The notes under the pieces are model-generated. The model was not told where the DNA came from. It saw only the letters and a program-made list of their open reading frames with translations, and searched no databases. The position numbers and the translations under genes are program-made. Of a DNA stretch of 64,000 nt, positions 47,226-58,014 are shown piece by piece; position 1 is the stretch's first letter, and each line of letters starts with the position of its first letter. Source of the DNA: Talpa occidentalis (lineage: Eukaryota > Chordata > Mammalia > Eulipotyphla > Talpidae); the NCBI RefSeq assembly GCF_014898055.3, contig NW_023603184.1, forward strand, positions 114,380,615 through 114,444,614, read 5' to 3'.

Positions 47226-47526
47226 ACTGCCATTCGAGACCCAACAAACTTTAATAGCAGTACATTCTCAAATAATAATGATTTTACCAGTAAAATTAAC
47301 ATAAATTAAATAACAATATTGCCCAAGTTTTGATCGCTATCTACTATTATAAAATATTTGTTCATATGTTTATTAATCACTTGTCATTGTACCAATCCTT
47401 TACATTTAGCCGTAAACATAAAACTGTAAACAATAGAATCAGTCCTTTCTTTGCACAGAGCTTAATTGTCTAGTGAGAACTGAAATAGCAATTAATATCC
47501 TGCAGAAAACTGATGATAGGATGTGT
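47226..47526. other. Unassigned DNA, left part of an interrupted old repeat
   Basis: 'taaacaatagaatcagtcct' and 'cacagagcttaattgtctag' near 47420-47475 may be the left portion of the ancient repeat that resumes at 47990. Confidence 0.3.
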
Positions 47527-47950
47527 CTGAATTTCTTAGGGCTACTATAACAATGAACCACAAATTAGGAAGTTAAAACAACAAAAATTCTAGAGAAGTT
47601 TGAAATCAAGTTATCCACAGGGTTACACTCCCTTCAAAAACTCCAGGGATGTAGTTTTTTTTATTCTTCTGGCTTCTGGAGGCTTCTTGGGTTCCCTGAC
47701 TTATGACAGTATAGCTCCAATCTCTGGCTTCATCTTCACACAGCTTTTTTCCCTTTTTATCTTTAGGTATGTCCGCTCCCCCTCTTGTAAATATACAAGT
47801 CATTGATTTTAGAGTCCATTCTAAATTCAGAATGATTTTATGTAAAGATCCTCAACTACTTGTATCTCTAAGGAGCCTATTTTCAAATAAGGAGACATTT
47901 GAAGTTCTGAGTGAACATGAATTTTGGAAGCTGCTATTTAACTCACTATA
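47527..47950 (+). mobile_element. MLT1-like LTR relic
   Basis: 'ctgaatttcttagggctact', 'ataacaatgaaccacaaatt' and 'aggaagttaaaacaacaaaa' match the MLT1 5' motif (cctattgctgctgtaacaaattaccacaaac, gtggcttaaaacaacac). 'aggagcctattttcaaataa' near the end fits the later MLT1 region. The 60-68-aa frames are incidental. Confidence 0.65.
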
Positions 47951-47989
47951 AGACTATACATAATACTGTTTATGTCTCAGCCTATACTT

Positions 47990-48620
47990 GGGGTTTGTTA
48001 GAAAAGGCTAGTTAGAGGAAATGATGTCTCAACTAAGAGTGGAGAAAGAGCACGCGTAGTGCCCTTCCAGCAGCTATGAGGAAGTGTAGTTCGTTGGAAG
48101 ATCGGAAAGCTGCTCAGTGTAGCTGGAGCAGACTATAAGGACTGAATGAAAGGTGAAGAAATAGGATGATGGTGGAGAGGTTAGTAGAACAGATGATAAG
48201 TGAACATCTAGGGGATTTGGCACTATCCTGAAGGATTGTCATATCCTAGGAGGGTATTAAGTAGGTGAACCACCAAACCATATTAATGTTTTACAAAAAC
48301 TACATAGGGTGGAAAGTGGAGATAAGAAATGATGGAGCAATGCTGGAAAAGTAAAAGACAGCCTGGACACACTGCAGTAGTTTAGGTTTGAAAATAATGG
48401 AGACTCAGAGAAGATGCTGGTGAGAATGAAGAAAAATAAATGTAATTCTGATGTGCTGAAAAGTGGAATTGATTTTGTTTGATTTGAAACAAAGGATAAT
48501 GAGAGGGACGGAGTTTGATGGTCCACATTACTGGTGTCTATAACTGTGATGGTCATAGGTGCTGAGGCTGGAAGTGTGGGCGAAAAAATAAAGAGTGAGT
48601 GTCAGGGGTGGGGTGGGGAG
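47990..48620 (+). repeat. Possible ancient repeat, right part
   Basis: 'gcccttccagcagctatgag', 'agctgctcagtgtagctgga' and 'gcagtagtttaggtttgaaa' recall the later portion of the old repeat also suspected at 830-1430 and 3820. The MLT1 relic at 47527 appears to have split it. Confidence 0.3.
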
Positions 48621-50468
48621 TGGAGAACTGGAACCAAAACAATGATATCAGTTTTCCATATTTTTCATTTTTGGTTGCTGGAGGACATCCAAATGGGTAT
48701 GCTCAAGAGGTGTTTGTGTATAAGGAACAGATGATTTTTAGTAAGGAAATTTTAATGTGTGCATGGTACCTGGAATTATTAGTATTGTTTAAAATAATTG
48801 TACTAAACTCTAATTGTAATATTACTATTACTATTCTATCAAAAAGAACTTTATGCAAGCTGAAATAATGACATTTAGAAATATTATTTCATTTCAAAAC
48901 TTGGAAAGAATGGAAATATTCAATATAAATTACAAAAAGAACAAAAGTAGAAAGAAAAAACTGGGGCACACAGATGTGTCTGTAGTAAGATTCTAACACT
49001 GTATGTCTGGTCACCTTTCATATTGAATGCTGAAAGTAGATGTACTTAAATGTTAGCACTGGTTATTTATAGGTAACTTGACTTTATTCTTTTTATTTAT
49101 TTTTAAAGTACAGTGGGCCTAATAAGCATATACCAATTTTATAATCAGAAAAAAATGCTTTCTTTTACAAATCTTTTATCACATAAAATATACATGAAAA
49201 ATAATTTTCATAACATATTATTTTTAAAACTAATTTATTTCAGGGGTTGGGATGTTTTTTAGCAAGAAAAATAGTTGTAAGTGAGGAAAGAAGTATACCA
49301 CTTGAATCAGGTATTTTTAAAATTATCTTGAAATCTATGTAGAAATATGGATTGCACATACAAATAGCTATTTGATAAATCAGGAGAAAATGACTATTTT
49401 TGGACATAAAGTAGAAAGTGAATTTAGATTGGAAACATTTTTCCTTTTGATTTTGAAATTCCTATCAGTGAATGAACAATTTAATAAAATGCAGAAACGG
49501 ATCCTTCTATGTAAGTTGTCATCAGGAATGCCAGATTGGCTTATGTAAGGTGATTAGAGGAAACATTCCTGTGCAGATTTTACTAATTTCTGTAAGACTG
49601 AAGTGGATTTAGATTTCTGGAATGCAAAGTTAGAGTTTTAATATTAAATCTACTTAGCTATCCAAAGGTTGCGCTGTGAGAACAGAACATATTTGCATTT
49701 CTTCTGTTTATTCCACCCAGTTTCAGAATATTAAATAATTATTTCATTAAGACATATTGGATGATATGATAGTGCAATTAAAACTCTCAAGTCAATTTTA
49801 GGCTATTTTCTTTTTGTATAAGAGATAACAGATGATAATGCCTCACAATAGCTTTAATGAAAAGATGCTGGTTCATACCCACAATAAATAAAATCGTCTG
49901 ATATTTATGTGGGAGTTGCTTTTTTAAAATTTAGATTTATTAAATTAAATCTAAATTAAAATTTAGATTTACACAATTTACTTAATTGCTTAAATATCAT
50001 TGTTTAATTTTATTCATCAGTTATATTTGCTAATTCTGATCTTCGTTAAAATATAAATATTTTGCTGTGTAAGTATTGTCCAAAGTGCATACTTTTACTT
50101 GCTAATGACTACTGAACCTTTTTTAAAAATAGTTTTGAATGTATCCTGTAAATATACTAGAAGTAAATGTCTTAATATTTTTAAGACTGTATACCATAAT
50201 GATAATAGAGAAGATATATAAACTTGTATTTCAGTGGAGATTTTTACTTTTTTAAAGCAAGTTTGTAACTCTTTTGTCATTTGGTTATACTATCCCCAAA
50301 ATATTTTAAATGGCTTGTCCTGTGCAAAATTTGACTTAACTAGGATTATGAGCCTGAAATTCTACCAGAAAATCTGCTTGGAGTTTATGCATCTTTTTCC
50401 CCCTAATCTTGAATGGAATTTATAAACTTGAGTGAGAATCAAAAATATGTTATGGCCCCTAAGTAGCT
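48621..50468. other. Unassigned AT-rich DNA
   Basis: No gene. A palindromic AT-rich patch lies at 49928-49971. Confidence 0.45.
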
Positions 50469-50506
50469 ATAATAATAATAATAATAATAATAACAATAAT
50501 AATAAA
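50469..50506 (+). repeat. (AAT)n microsatellite
   Basis: About 12 ATA/AAT units with one AAC interruption. The asparagine run in an overlapping frame is an artefact of it. Confidence 0.97.
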
Positions 50507-50555
50507 TGGCCATCAATCACACATTGTTTAATTTATCCCAAGCACTGTTCTATTT

Positions 50556-50807
50556 TTTTAAAGATTTATTTATTTATTCATACAAGCACTGGTACAGGCA
50601 GAAGCGCGGGAGGGCGAGAGAATTCACCAGAGCCAGAGCGGGGAGCAGAGCAGGCAGAAGGACCGAAGTACATTGTTGAGGGGAGCAGGAGAGGTCTGTG
50701 CGCCATGCGGGACCCTCCTCTGGCAGCTGGGGATCGAACCGGCGCTGCAAAGGCTGTGGGCAGCTTCACAACCCAGCACTCAACCGCTGCGCCACCGGGG
50801 AGGCCCT
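50556..50807 (-). mobile_element. tRNA-derived SINE, young type, internally shortened
   Basis: Minus-strand copy, head GGGCCTCCCCGGTGGCGCAG, B box 'ggttcgatcccc' near 50735, AAATAAATAAATCTTTAAAA tail. Short deletion after 'gaggggagcaggagag'. I could not find a convincing TSD. Confidence 0.93.
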
Positions 50808-50911
50808 TAACTTACATCTTAAGAATAAATTTATACATTTTCTATTCCTTATTATAAACCAACACATGACGTACTATCCAAACTTAGACTTTAAATCCCT
50901 GGATAAAACAG

Positions 50912-50917
<6 letters not shown>

Positions 50918-50942
<25 letters not shown>

Positions 50943-50945
50943 TAT
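50918..50945 (+). repeat. Poly(A)-(TA)n simple repeat
   Basis: An A-run passes directly into about nine TA units. Confidence 0.9.
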
Positions 50946-51078
50946 TCAACACTTCTAGAAAATAAAGAACTATCAGAAAATATGAGAGAAATAAGTTTAT
51001 CCCTTTTCTGTATTTTTTAATTTTCAAATTCTCTGGCATTGTCTCTACATAAAAGAAATGTAAAATTAAAAAGCTCTA

Positions 51079-51340
51079 GACCTTCCCTGGTGACCTAGCG
51101 GTTAAGTCTCAACACTACCACCACAATGGACTGAGTTTGATCTTGGCCAGAGAGCTAACCCACAGGAGAGGCACAGCAGACCTCTCCTGTCTTGTCTGCT
51201 GCTCCCCTTAGCAGTGTATTTCAGTCAGTCTGCCTGTTCTGCTTCCCACTCTGTCTCTGGTGAATCCTCTTATCCCCCATACACCTCTGGCCTAGACCCC
51301 AGTTCTTCGACGCAAAAATAAATAAAATCTTTAAAAAAAA
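51079..51340 (+). mobile_element. tRNA-derived SINE, divergent-head subfamily
   Basis: The head reads GACCTTCCCTGGTGACCTAG, then 'caacactaccaccacaatgg', paralleling the copy at 9212. Standard body and an AAATAAAATCTTTAAAAAAA tail. The TSD is uncertain (AAAAAGCTCTA against AAAAAATCTATA). Confidence 0.9.
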
Positions 51341-53434
51341 ATCTATACATTCGCTTTATGCACTAAATTTGATTAAATGCTAATATAGCTATCTTAGAGG
51401 TAAATGGTAATATATGACTGAGTTACTGAATTTGTTACAAGATTTTCCTATCTCAGTTTTAATGCATTAAAATAAGTTGCTAGATTTTCATAAGGAAAGA
51501 GTGTTTAGAATTATTGGCTGATTGGTTTTTATATGTTTCTGGTTTGTGACCAGCTTTATTATATATTTACTGAAATCTTTATTATTTTCTTTACAAAGAA
51601 ATTGCAGGAATACATTAGTTAATGAGAATATTGACGATAGCATGTGTGAACTTTATACAGATCATTTTTTGACATTAGTATGATTCTAGCCTGTAGGTAC
51701 TTATTCTAAATCCTAACACTTCAGTAATCTTCATCTGAGGAAAATAAGTTGTGTGTATTTTAGAACTGAATTTAGCAAGAAATACATGAACGATGTATAA
51801 AAAAAGATGCTTGCCCTCCCAGAGTGTTCAAAAGAATGCTGCAGCTGAAGAAGACTAAATATGTCCGTTACTTGGCAATTCCTTTGAGAACTCAACACTA
51901 TTAGTCAGTAAAAGGACTTTTTGTCATATGTCAAGGCCTTAAAATTTCATTCCATTCTAAAATAGTATTTGTGACAAGAAGATGGTTTCAATTTCTATGT
52001 TATTGTGTTTATGTAAAATTTTTAATCACACAATGACAGAAATAGTTCTGGTCTCTTAAAACAAACTTTAACTAATGAGAGTAATTTATAATTTCTTAAG
52101 TGGAATTAATTTGCATGGCTGTTTTATAATTATAAAATTGGATTCTAACAGAGTCACTAGGTAGTGTCTAAGAGTTCTTTCAACTCTTGTAACAAGTATT
52201 TTTTGCTATATGTAGTAATGTTAAGACTAAATATGTTACGATGTGGGATAAGTCTTAAGAGTTTCGAAGTGCACTGCCTTAGAAGACTTAGCAGTGTTTA
52301 AGAAACTAGACAAAGTTCACTTATTTCACTTCACAATCCCAGGATTAGTTTACAAAATCTAAAATTCTTTTCTATAGAATTAATATGATCGTGAACATTT
52401 TCTCCATATGGTCTTTTGGAGCCTCTGATAAAATGAAGAGTAAATTTAAGGATATTGTATATCTCTCAGGTAAGAGTTAAAGGGCACATTTGGGGGATTT
52501 TTATTTTAAAGATTATAACAAAGATTAGTGTGGTCTATCTGTCTTGGGGCTAGCTAGAGTAATTGCTGGTAAAATCTATTTCATATAAGTAATTAAGCAA
52601 CTATTTCAAAAGACTGCAGGACTATGGATGTCTCTGACATGTAACCCAAGAAACTGAAAAGGTTAATGATAATTCTTGGGGGAGTGGCTTTTGTTCAGGG
52701 GCCCACACTAATTTGGGAAGAATGTGACACTTAGGATGACTCCTAGCAAGTTTCAAACAAAAGTAAATTTGGAGGAAATGTTACTGTCTGCCTGAATCCT
52801 TTGTCAGTGTAGAACTGGTTAAAGGGTGTTTGTAATTGGAAAAGAAAATAATAGAAGAAACTGGATGTGCCCTTAGAAAAGAAGCAGATGACAGTCAGTG
52901 AATTAGAACTGCAACTGATGCCAATTTTCTCACTATCAGTCTATCTCTTCCATCTCAAGACTACAAGGCACAAGATTATAGGACCTGAAAGGTTATACCA
53001 ACTTACCCACTGAGTCCTGAAACTGAATGTGAGAGAAAAAAATAAAGGAAAATACTTCCATTAATTCAACATTTCCCCGGTAACATGAATTGAAAAGTGA
53101 GTTCCAGGAGTGATGAACTTAACCAGGAAGCTCCAGTGCTCTGCTGTAGGAACACTGTTGTTTTACGAAGCTGTTTGCTAGGAATCTCTTGTCCGTTCTG
53201 TGACTAATTTATAAAATGTTTCTGTCAATGAAAAAAGAAGGAAATATATAATCATCTAGAATAACTAGGAAAATATACTTTAAACGTTTAATGGAATTTA
53301 TCCTTACAGCTTAAAAAAGATTTTTTATAAGCATTCTTTTCACCTTTTAAAATGAAATTCTTCCTATGTCACTTACTTCCCTCCTCCTTTTATCTCACCC
53401 ATTTTTCCCTCTTTTTTTTTTCTATTCTTCTTTT
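51341..53434. other. Unassigned DNA
   Basis: AT-rich, no recognised repeat. It contains the exon-like segment at 52378-52469. Confidence 0.45.
52378..52469 (+). other. Exon-like segment, 92 nt, unproven
   Basis: The acceptor 'aaattcttttctatag' and donor 'CTCAG|gtaaga' both resemble splice consensus. One frame is open for 30 codons (INMIVNIFSIW near its start). Its phase does not join directly to the candidate at 34083-34136. The protein is unrecognised and chance is a reasonable explanation. Confidence 0.15.
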
Positions 53435-53605
53435 GGGGGTATATTGGAACACTTTGGAGGTGATGGAAACGTTCTGTAATTAGATTATGGTGATGGTTGT
53501 ACAACTTTGTAAATATTCTAAATATCATTGAATTGTAAATTTTAAGTGAGTGAACTTTATGATTTGCAAATTGTATATAAAGTTTTTACAAAAATTGAAA
53601 TGCAA
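53435..53605 (+). mobile_element. Old L1 (L1M-type) 3' end, sense
   Basis: 'tggaggtgatggaaacgttc', 'tggtgatggttgtacaactt', 'cattgaattgtaaattttaa' and 'gtatataaagtttttacaaa' follow the common 3' terminus of old mammalian L1s (ggtgatggaaatgttc, ggtggttacacaact, atcgaattgtacactt). Confidence 0.65.
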
Positions 53606-54796
53606 ACTGGAGGTTAAGTAAGGTGAGGGAAATAAGGACAGCATAAGGACACTATCCTCATCTTAGCTCAGACTGATTGCAATGAATCATGAGGCTAGAC
53701 ACTCAGTTTCAGGACTGAATTGGTGTGTTCGTTCTTTTTGATCTTTACTCTTGTGGGTTTTTTTTTTGTTTTTTTTTTTTTTGATCTTGTGATGAAAAGG
53801 ATGGACTGACAATCAGAAAATTGATAGCAATCACGGCTTTAATTCACCTGTATCAGTTTGTGGGCCATGTATCCTACATCCAGGGAAGGGAGTCTATCTG
53901 ATAATACAGAGATAAGATTTGCCTTTTGTGAAGACAAACCACAAGACAGCAAGCATTTGAATATATAGTATTTAATTGAAACACGAGGAAAAATCACACA
54001 AAATATTTACTGCATTTAATCAGACATATTTGATTTTTTTTTTGTTTGTTTAGGTAGGCTTTACTCATTCTCAAGAGATTCCAAATCATGATTGTATTTT
54101 TGAAAACAATTTTAACTTCTGTTTTTGAAAATGTTTTTGAAAATATTTGTCTGCATCGAAAATTTTCAAAATGATTTCAAAAAATTCAAAATACTTTTTC
54201 AAAGTGAATTTTACAGAAAATTTTCAAGATGAACTTTCTGTAAACTGTTCATTTTAAAACTGGCATGGTGAGACCACATGAAATCAAGTATATGTAGCTT
54301 TATATATGCTAAGTCATTTTGTCTTTATTGCTCTGTTAAAGCAGTGTTAATTTGATTCCTTTTGTTGTCTCATCTCACTCATTTTTACAGGAAATTCCCT
54401 TTCTAGTTATCTCTTATGACTTAAGATGCCTGCTTTTAATTGATTGTGAATGTTTCTTAGTGAGCACTGAGGGCTTTTACACTATGGCCTTCATTAGATT
54501 ATGAAGAATTGTTTTGTTACAAGTTTGCTGGAACTAATGCTGTTTGCTATAATAGCAATAGATTTTTTTGTCCCTTATTTCCTGCCTAGAAGTTGTTTCT
54601 GTGTTGTTTCTGCTGCTAGATTATTGGAATAGCTCAGCTGAGCTATGTCAGTGGGAAGATGCATTGTGACATTTTTTCCAGTCATTACTTTATAGTAGAA
54701 TTTTGTAGTTATTAAAATAACAAAATACAATTATTAAATAAATTATTAAAATAAAATGATTAAAAATAGCAAAAAATATATCACTTCTGAATGTTG
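53606..54796. other. Unassigned DNA with an inverted-repeat patch at 54097-54240
   Basis: TTTTTGAAAA occurs at 54097-54106, 54122-54131 and 54134-54143, facing several TTTTCAAAA-like words from 54163 on. No known transposon matched. Confidence 0.45.
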
Positions 54797-54812
54797 TAGA
54801 GAAATGATTTTT

Positions 54813-55130
54813 TTTTTTTTTTAATTTTCTAGAGGCATGTCTTATTTATTTATTTATTTATTATTTGTTTGTTTGTTTGGTTTATACATGCACTGGGTAC
54901 AGTCAGAAGCGTGGGAGGGTGAGAGAATTCACCAGAGCCAGAGCAGGGAGCAGAGCAGGCAGAAGGACCAAAGTACACTGCTGAGGGGAGCAGCGGGCGG
55001 CAGGAGAGGTCTGCTCACCATGTGGGACCCTCCTCCGGTGGCCGGGGAGCAGCCGGGGATCGAACCGGCTGCAGAGGCTGCAGGCAGCTTCGCAACCCAG
55101 CGCTCAACCGCTGCGCCACTGGGGAGGCCC
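54813..55130 (-). mobile_element. tRNA-derived SINE, tail-swapped subfamily
   Basis: 11-bp insertion present ('ggggagcagccggggatcg' near 55045) and replaced tail (sense AAGACATGCCTCTAGAAAAT). The CAAA units are as in the copies at 23922 and 42383. A perfect 16-bp TSD, TAGAGAAATGATTTTT, lies at 54797-54812 and 55131-55146. Confidence 0.96.
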
Positions 55131-55189
55131 TAGAGAAATGATTTTTAAGACCTTTTGATTATTATGCTTACCATTTATACACTGCTGTG

Positions 55190-55385
55190 ATTTTGTTTAT
55201 TTTTTACTATTTTTTTATTAGTGAAGTACTATAATTTCACATCCTTGCTAACACTTCGAAAGTATAGGATATCCCCCCTCCAGTGTAGTCACCACAGCAC
55301 TCCCACCACCAAGTACCCTTAGTCCTTCACCATAGTCCATCGTATTAACTCCCTCCCTTTTTGTCAACTATAGTATCATTTAAAA
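55190..55385 (-). mobile_element. Old L1 3' end, antisense
   Basis: 'tttttattagtgaagtacta', then 'agtcaccacagcactcccac' and 'caccatagtccatcgtatta', resembles the L1 3'UTR also present at 13467. C-rich blocks match the G-rich L1 3'UTR on the other strand. Confidence 0.5.
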
Positions 55386-55600
55386 ATTACTTTCACTTTA
55401 TTCAAAAATTCTATTCTCCTGTAAAAAAATGAGTGTATCCAATCTTAATGAAAGTTTGGTTTAATGGAAGTTTGACTTCATTATTTAAAATGAGAGATCA
55501 AAGGATCTTTATTACTTCCTCTCACCTCTTCAATGACAAAAGTAGTTTGCTCTTTTAAGGAGGAACTTAAATTTCTCTTATTCTTAGATTTTTGAATCAG
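55386..55600. other. Unassigned DNA
   Basis: Nothing recognised. Confidence 0.4.
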
Positions 55601-55617
55601 TCAATAATACATTCGTG

Positions 55618-55879
55618 GGGCCTCCCCTGTGGCGCAGGGGGTAGAGCTCAGTGTTATGAAGCTGTCTTCAGCCTCTGCAGCACTGATTCGATTCCCGGCC
55701 GGCCAGGGAGATACCCACATGGCGTGTCAGACCTCCCCTGTCTCACCCACTTCTCTCAGCATTGCTTTCAGTCCATCTGCCTGTTCTGCTCCCTGCTCTG
55801 TCTCTGGTGAATCCTCTTACCCTCCCACACCTCTGACCTGTACCCCAGCTCTTGTATAAATAAAATAAATCTTAAAAAA
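55618..55879 (+). mobile_element. tRNA-derived SINE, intermediate type
   Basis: Head GGGCCTCCCCTGTGGCGCAG and tail AAATAAAATAAATCTTAAAA. The TSD AATACATT(C/T)(G/A)TG lies at 55606-55617 and 55880-55891. Confidence 0.94.
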
Positions 55880-55891
55880 AATACATTTATG

Positions 55892-56832
55892 TTATCCCAA
55901 TGTTTATAAAATTGTGAAATTTTAAATATGTGGAATTCAAATGAATACAGTTTATATTTGAACTTTAAATGCCTTTGCACGCATGTGTGCCTATGTTGTT
56001 TCTGTGGAGGTATATAGGGATTAATACAATCATAAAATGTCAGCAGGCCAAAATAGATTTTTTCTTTTAAAACATACTAAAATCTCAGAATAATACAGTG
56101 AATGGTTCCCAACACATTCATTGTCATTCATCAATCAAATGTTTTTTGAGTGCCAAATGTGTGTTAGCTTGGAGTTCAAAACCATGAAGGCGATGTAGCT
56201 TTTGCATTTGAAAATCTTTCAGTTTAGTAAAGTGAAAGCATGGACAAGTGAATAAATTCAAATAGTGTGACAGATACATGGAGACTTTTATAGACGGCAT
56301 GACCATTTTTGTGTGGGGAAACAGGGTTCTCAAATGTGATAAAGAGCTTTAGAGGCAGAGGCACAAGCAAGGCTAAAGAATGGCAATTTGCAGAACTCAG
56401 CAGGAACATGGAAAATCATATCTTCATTTTTAGAAATACGATTTTTGCTGCTTTTTGCTTCCATATGGAAAACACCTCAAGTGGAGCTAAGTTTCTGTGC
56501 TTTATTTTTGTTCAGAAGTATTGAATTTCCTTCTTTATAAATTCTCTATATTGTGTCAAAATTTTTTAGAATGTTTCATTGCAATATAAATAAATGTTAA
56601 GTAACCTTTTACAATATAATTTTCTTACTATTTTACTTGTTTTTAAGTTTACTTTTAAAATCAGTCTTCTTAGATCCTTTAAATGTATTTCTTCTCAAAA
56701 TTCTCTAATTGCCTTTAATACTTCAATGATGAATTCATCAAGTTTCTTTAAGCTGCTAAGTAGTAATAAATTGAACTAGGAATAAGCTCTTATAAGTGGC
56801 CTTCTGAAAATTCATAAATGTAGGCATTTTGA
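55892..56832. other. Unassigned AT-rich DNA
   Basis: No gene or repeat recognised. Several 60-71-aa frames are random. Confidence 0.45.
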
Positions 56833-56841
56833 TTAATTTCT

Positions 56842-56981
56842 TTTTTCTTTTTTTTCTTTTTCTTTTTTTTTTTTTTTTTTGTGGGACCCTCGCCGATGGC
56901 CGGGGATCGAACTGGCGCTGCAGAGGCTGCAGGTAGCCTCACAACCCAGCGCTCAACCGCTGCGCCACCAGGGGAGGCCCC
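56842..56981 (-). mobile_element. SINE head-only monomer with long poly(T)
   Basis: Only the tRNA-related head (about 100 nt, 56881-56981; A and B boxes present) exists, followed directly by a T-rich run at 56842-56880. The whole SINE body and T+ tail are absent. It abuts the full SINE at 56993-57264. Confidence 0.9.
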
Positions 56982-56992
56982 TCTTTTTTCTT

Positions 56993-57264
56993 TTTTTAAA
57001 AGATTTTTATTTATTTATTTATATAAGAACTAGGGTACAGGCCAGATGCACGGGAGGGTGAGAGGATTCACCAGAGACAGAGTGGAATACAGAACAGGCA
57101 AAGTGACGAAATCCACTGCTGAGGGGAGCAGCAGGCGAGACAGGAGAGGTCTGCCTCGCCACATGGGACCCTCGCCGGCTAGCCAGGATTGAACCAGCAC
57201 TGCAGAGGCTGCAGACAGCTTCACAGCCTTGCGCTCAACCGCCTGCGTCACCAGGGGAGGCCCT
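56993..57264 (-). mobile_element. tRNA-derived SINE, full length, partner of head-only unit
   Basis: Minus-strand copy, head GGGCCTCCCCTGGTGACGCA, tail AAATAAATAAAAATCTTTTA. No separate TSD between it and the head-only unit. A shared TTAATTTCT lies at 56833-56841 and 57271-57279, outside both. Confidence 0.93.
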
Positions 57265-57279
57265 GATCGGTTAATTTCT

Positions 57280-58014
57280 AAGATAAAATTCGTTGCCATA
57301 TTTGTACAAATATTTATATGCATGCACATGTACACATACATAATGCATACATACAACCACACACACAGATATAATTTATACATATTTATTCATAAATTCA
57401 TCCTTGAATTAAAGGATAGGACTTCTCCTCACTCTCCTCCTACTTACACTTAAATAGCCTGACCCAATTTGTTGTCATTACCTATTTGGTAAATGTATGT
57501 TTAATAATGAAAACTTATTTTAGACTTGTTTTGCCTTTATATTATGAAGCTCTGAATTATTTTCTAATTTAATGAAATAAGTATACATCTATTTAAAACA
57601 AAACACATGCAAATGAAATAACTTTGATAAAATATTATTAATCAATATTGAACTTCAGATAGGAATTTTGATTACAAAAATACTTGTAACACATCAAATC
57701 AAAAAGAACGTTTTTCAACTCTAACATAAAGTAGTTTTTTCTTTCCTAAGCTTTTTCCAGGACAGACAAGATACTTCAAGTAGTGAAACTCTCTATCTTA
57801 CTTTATGACGGCACAGGAGAGCAAGGGAGGTTCTCAGGGCTTTCACTAATTAGATACCCTGACCCTCTATGGCATTATTTATTTCTCTGTTACTTCAGAC
57901 CCTGTACTTCTTAAATACCTCTTTGACCTCCATTCTGAGAAGTACTCCCCAGAAGATGAGCTATTCACAAATCAGGTAAATGCAGACTAAACTCAGTAGT
58001 TTATATAGTCTGCT
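57280..58014. other. Unassigned DNA
   Basis: ACAT/CATA-rich simple text at 57310-57375; otherwise unassigned. Confidence 0.45.

Noticed and set aside
54837..55133. 98-aa plus-strand frame and similar frames over SINEs (for example 42406-42714, 18873-19220)
   Set aside because: They recur with nearly the same peptide at every SINE copy, so they are translations of the repeat.
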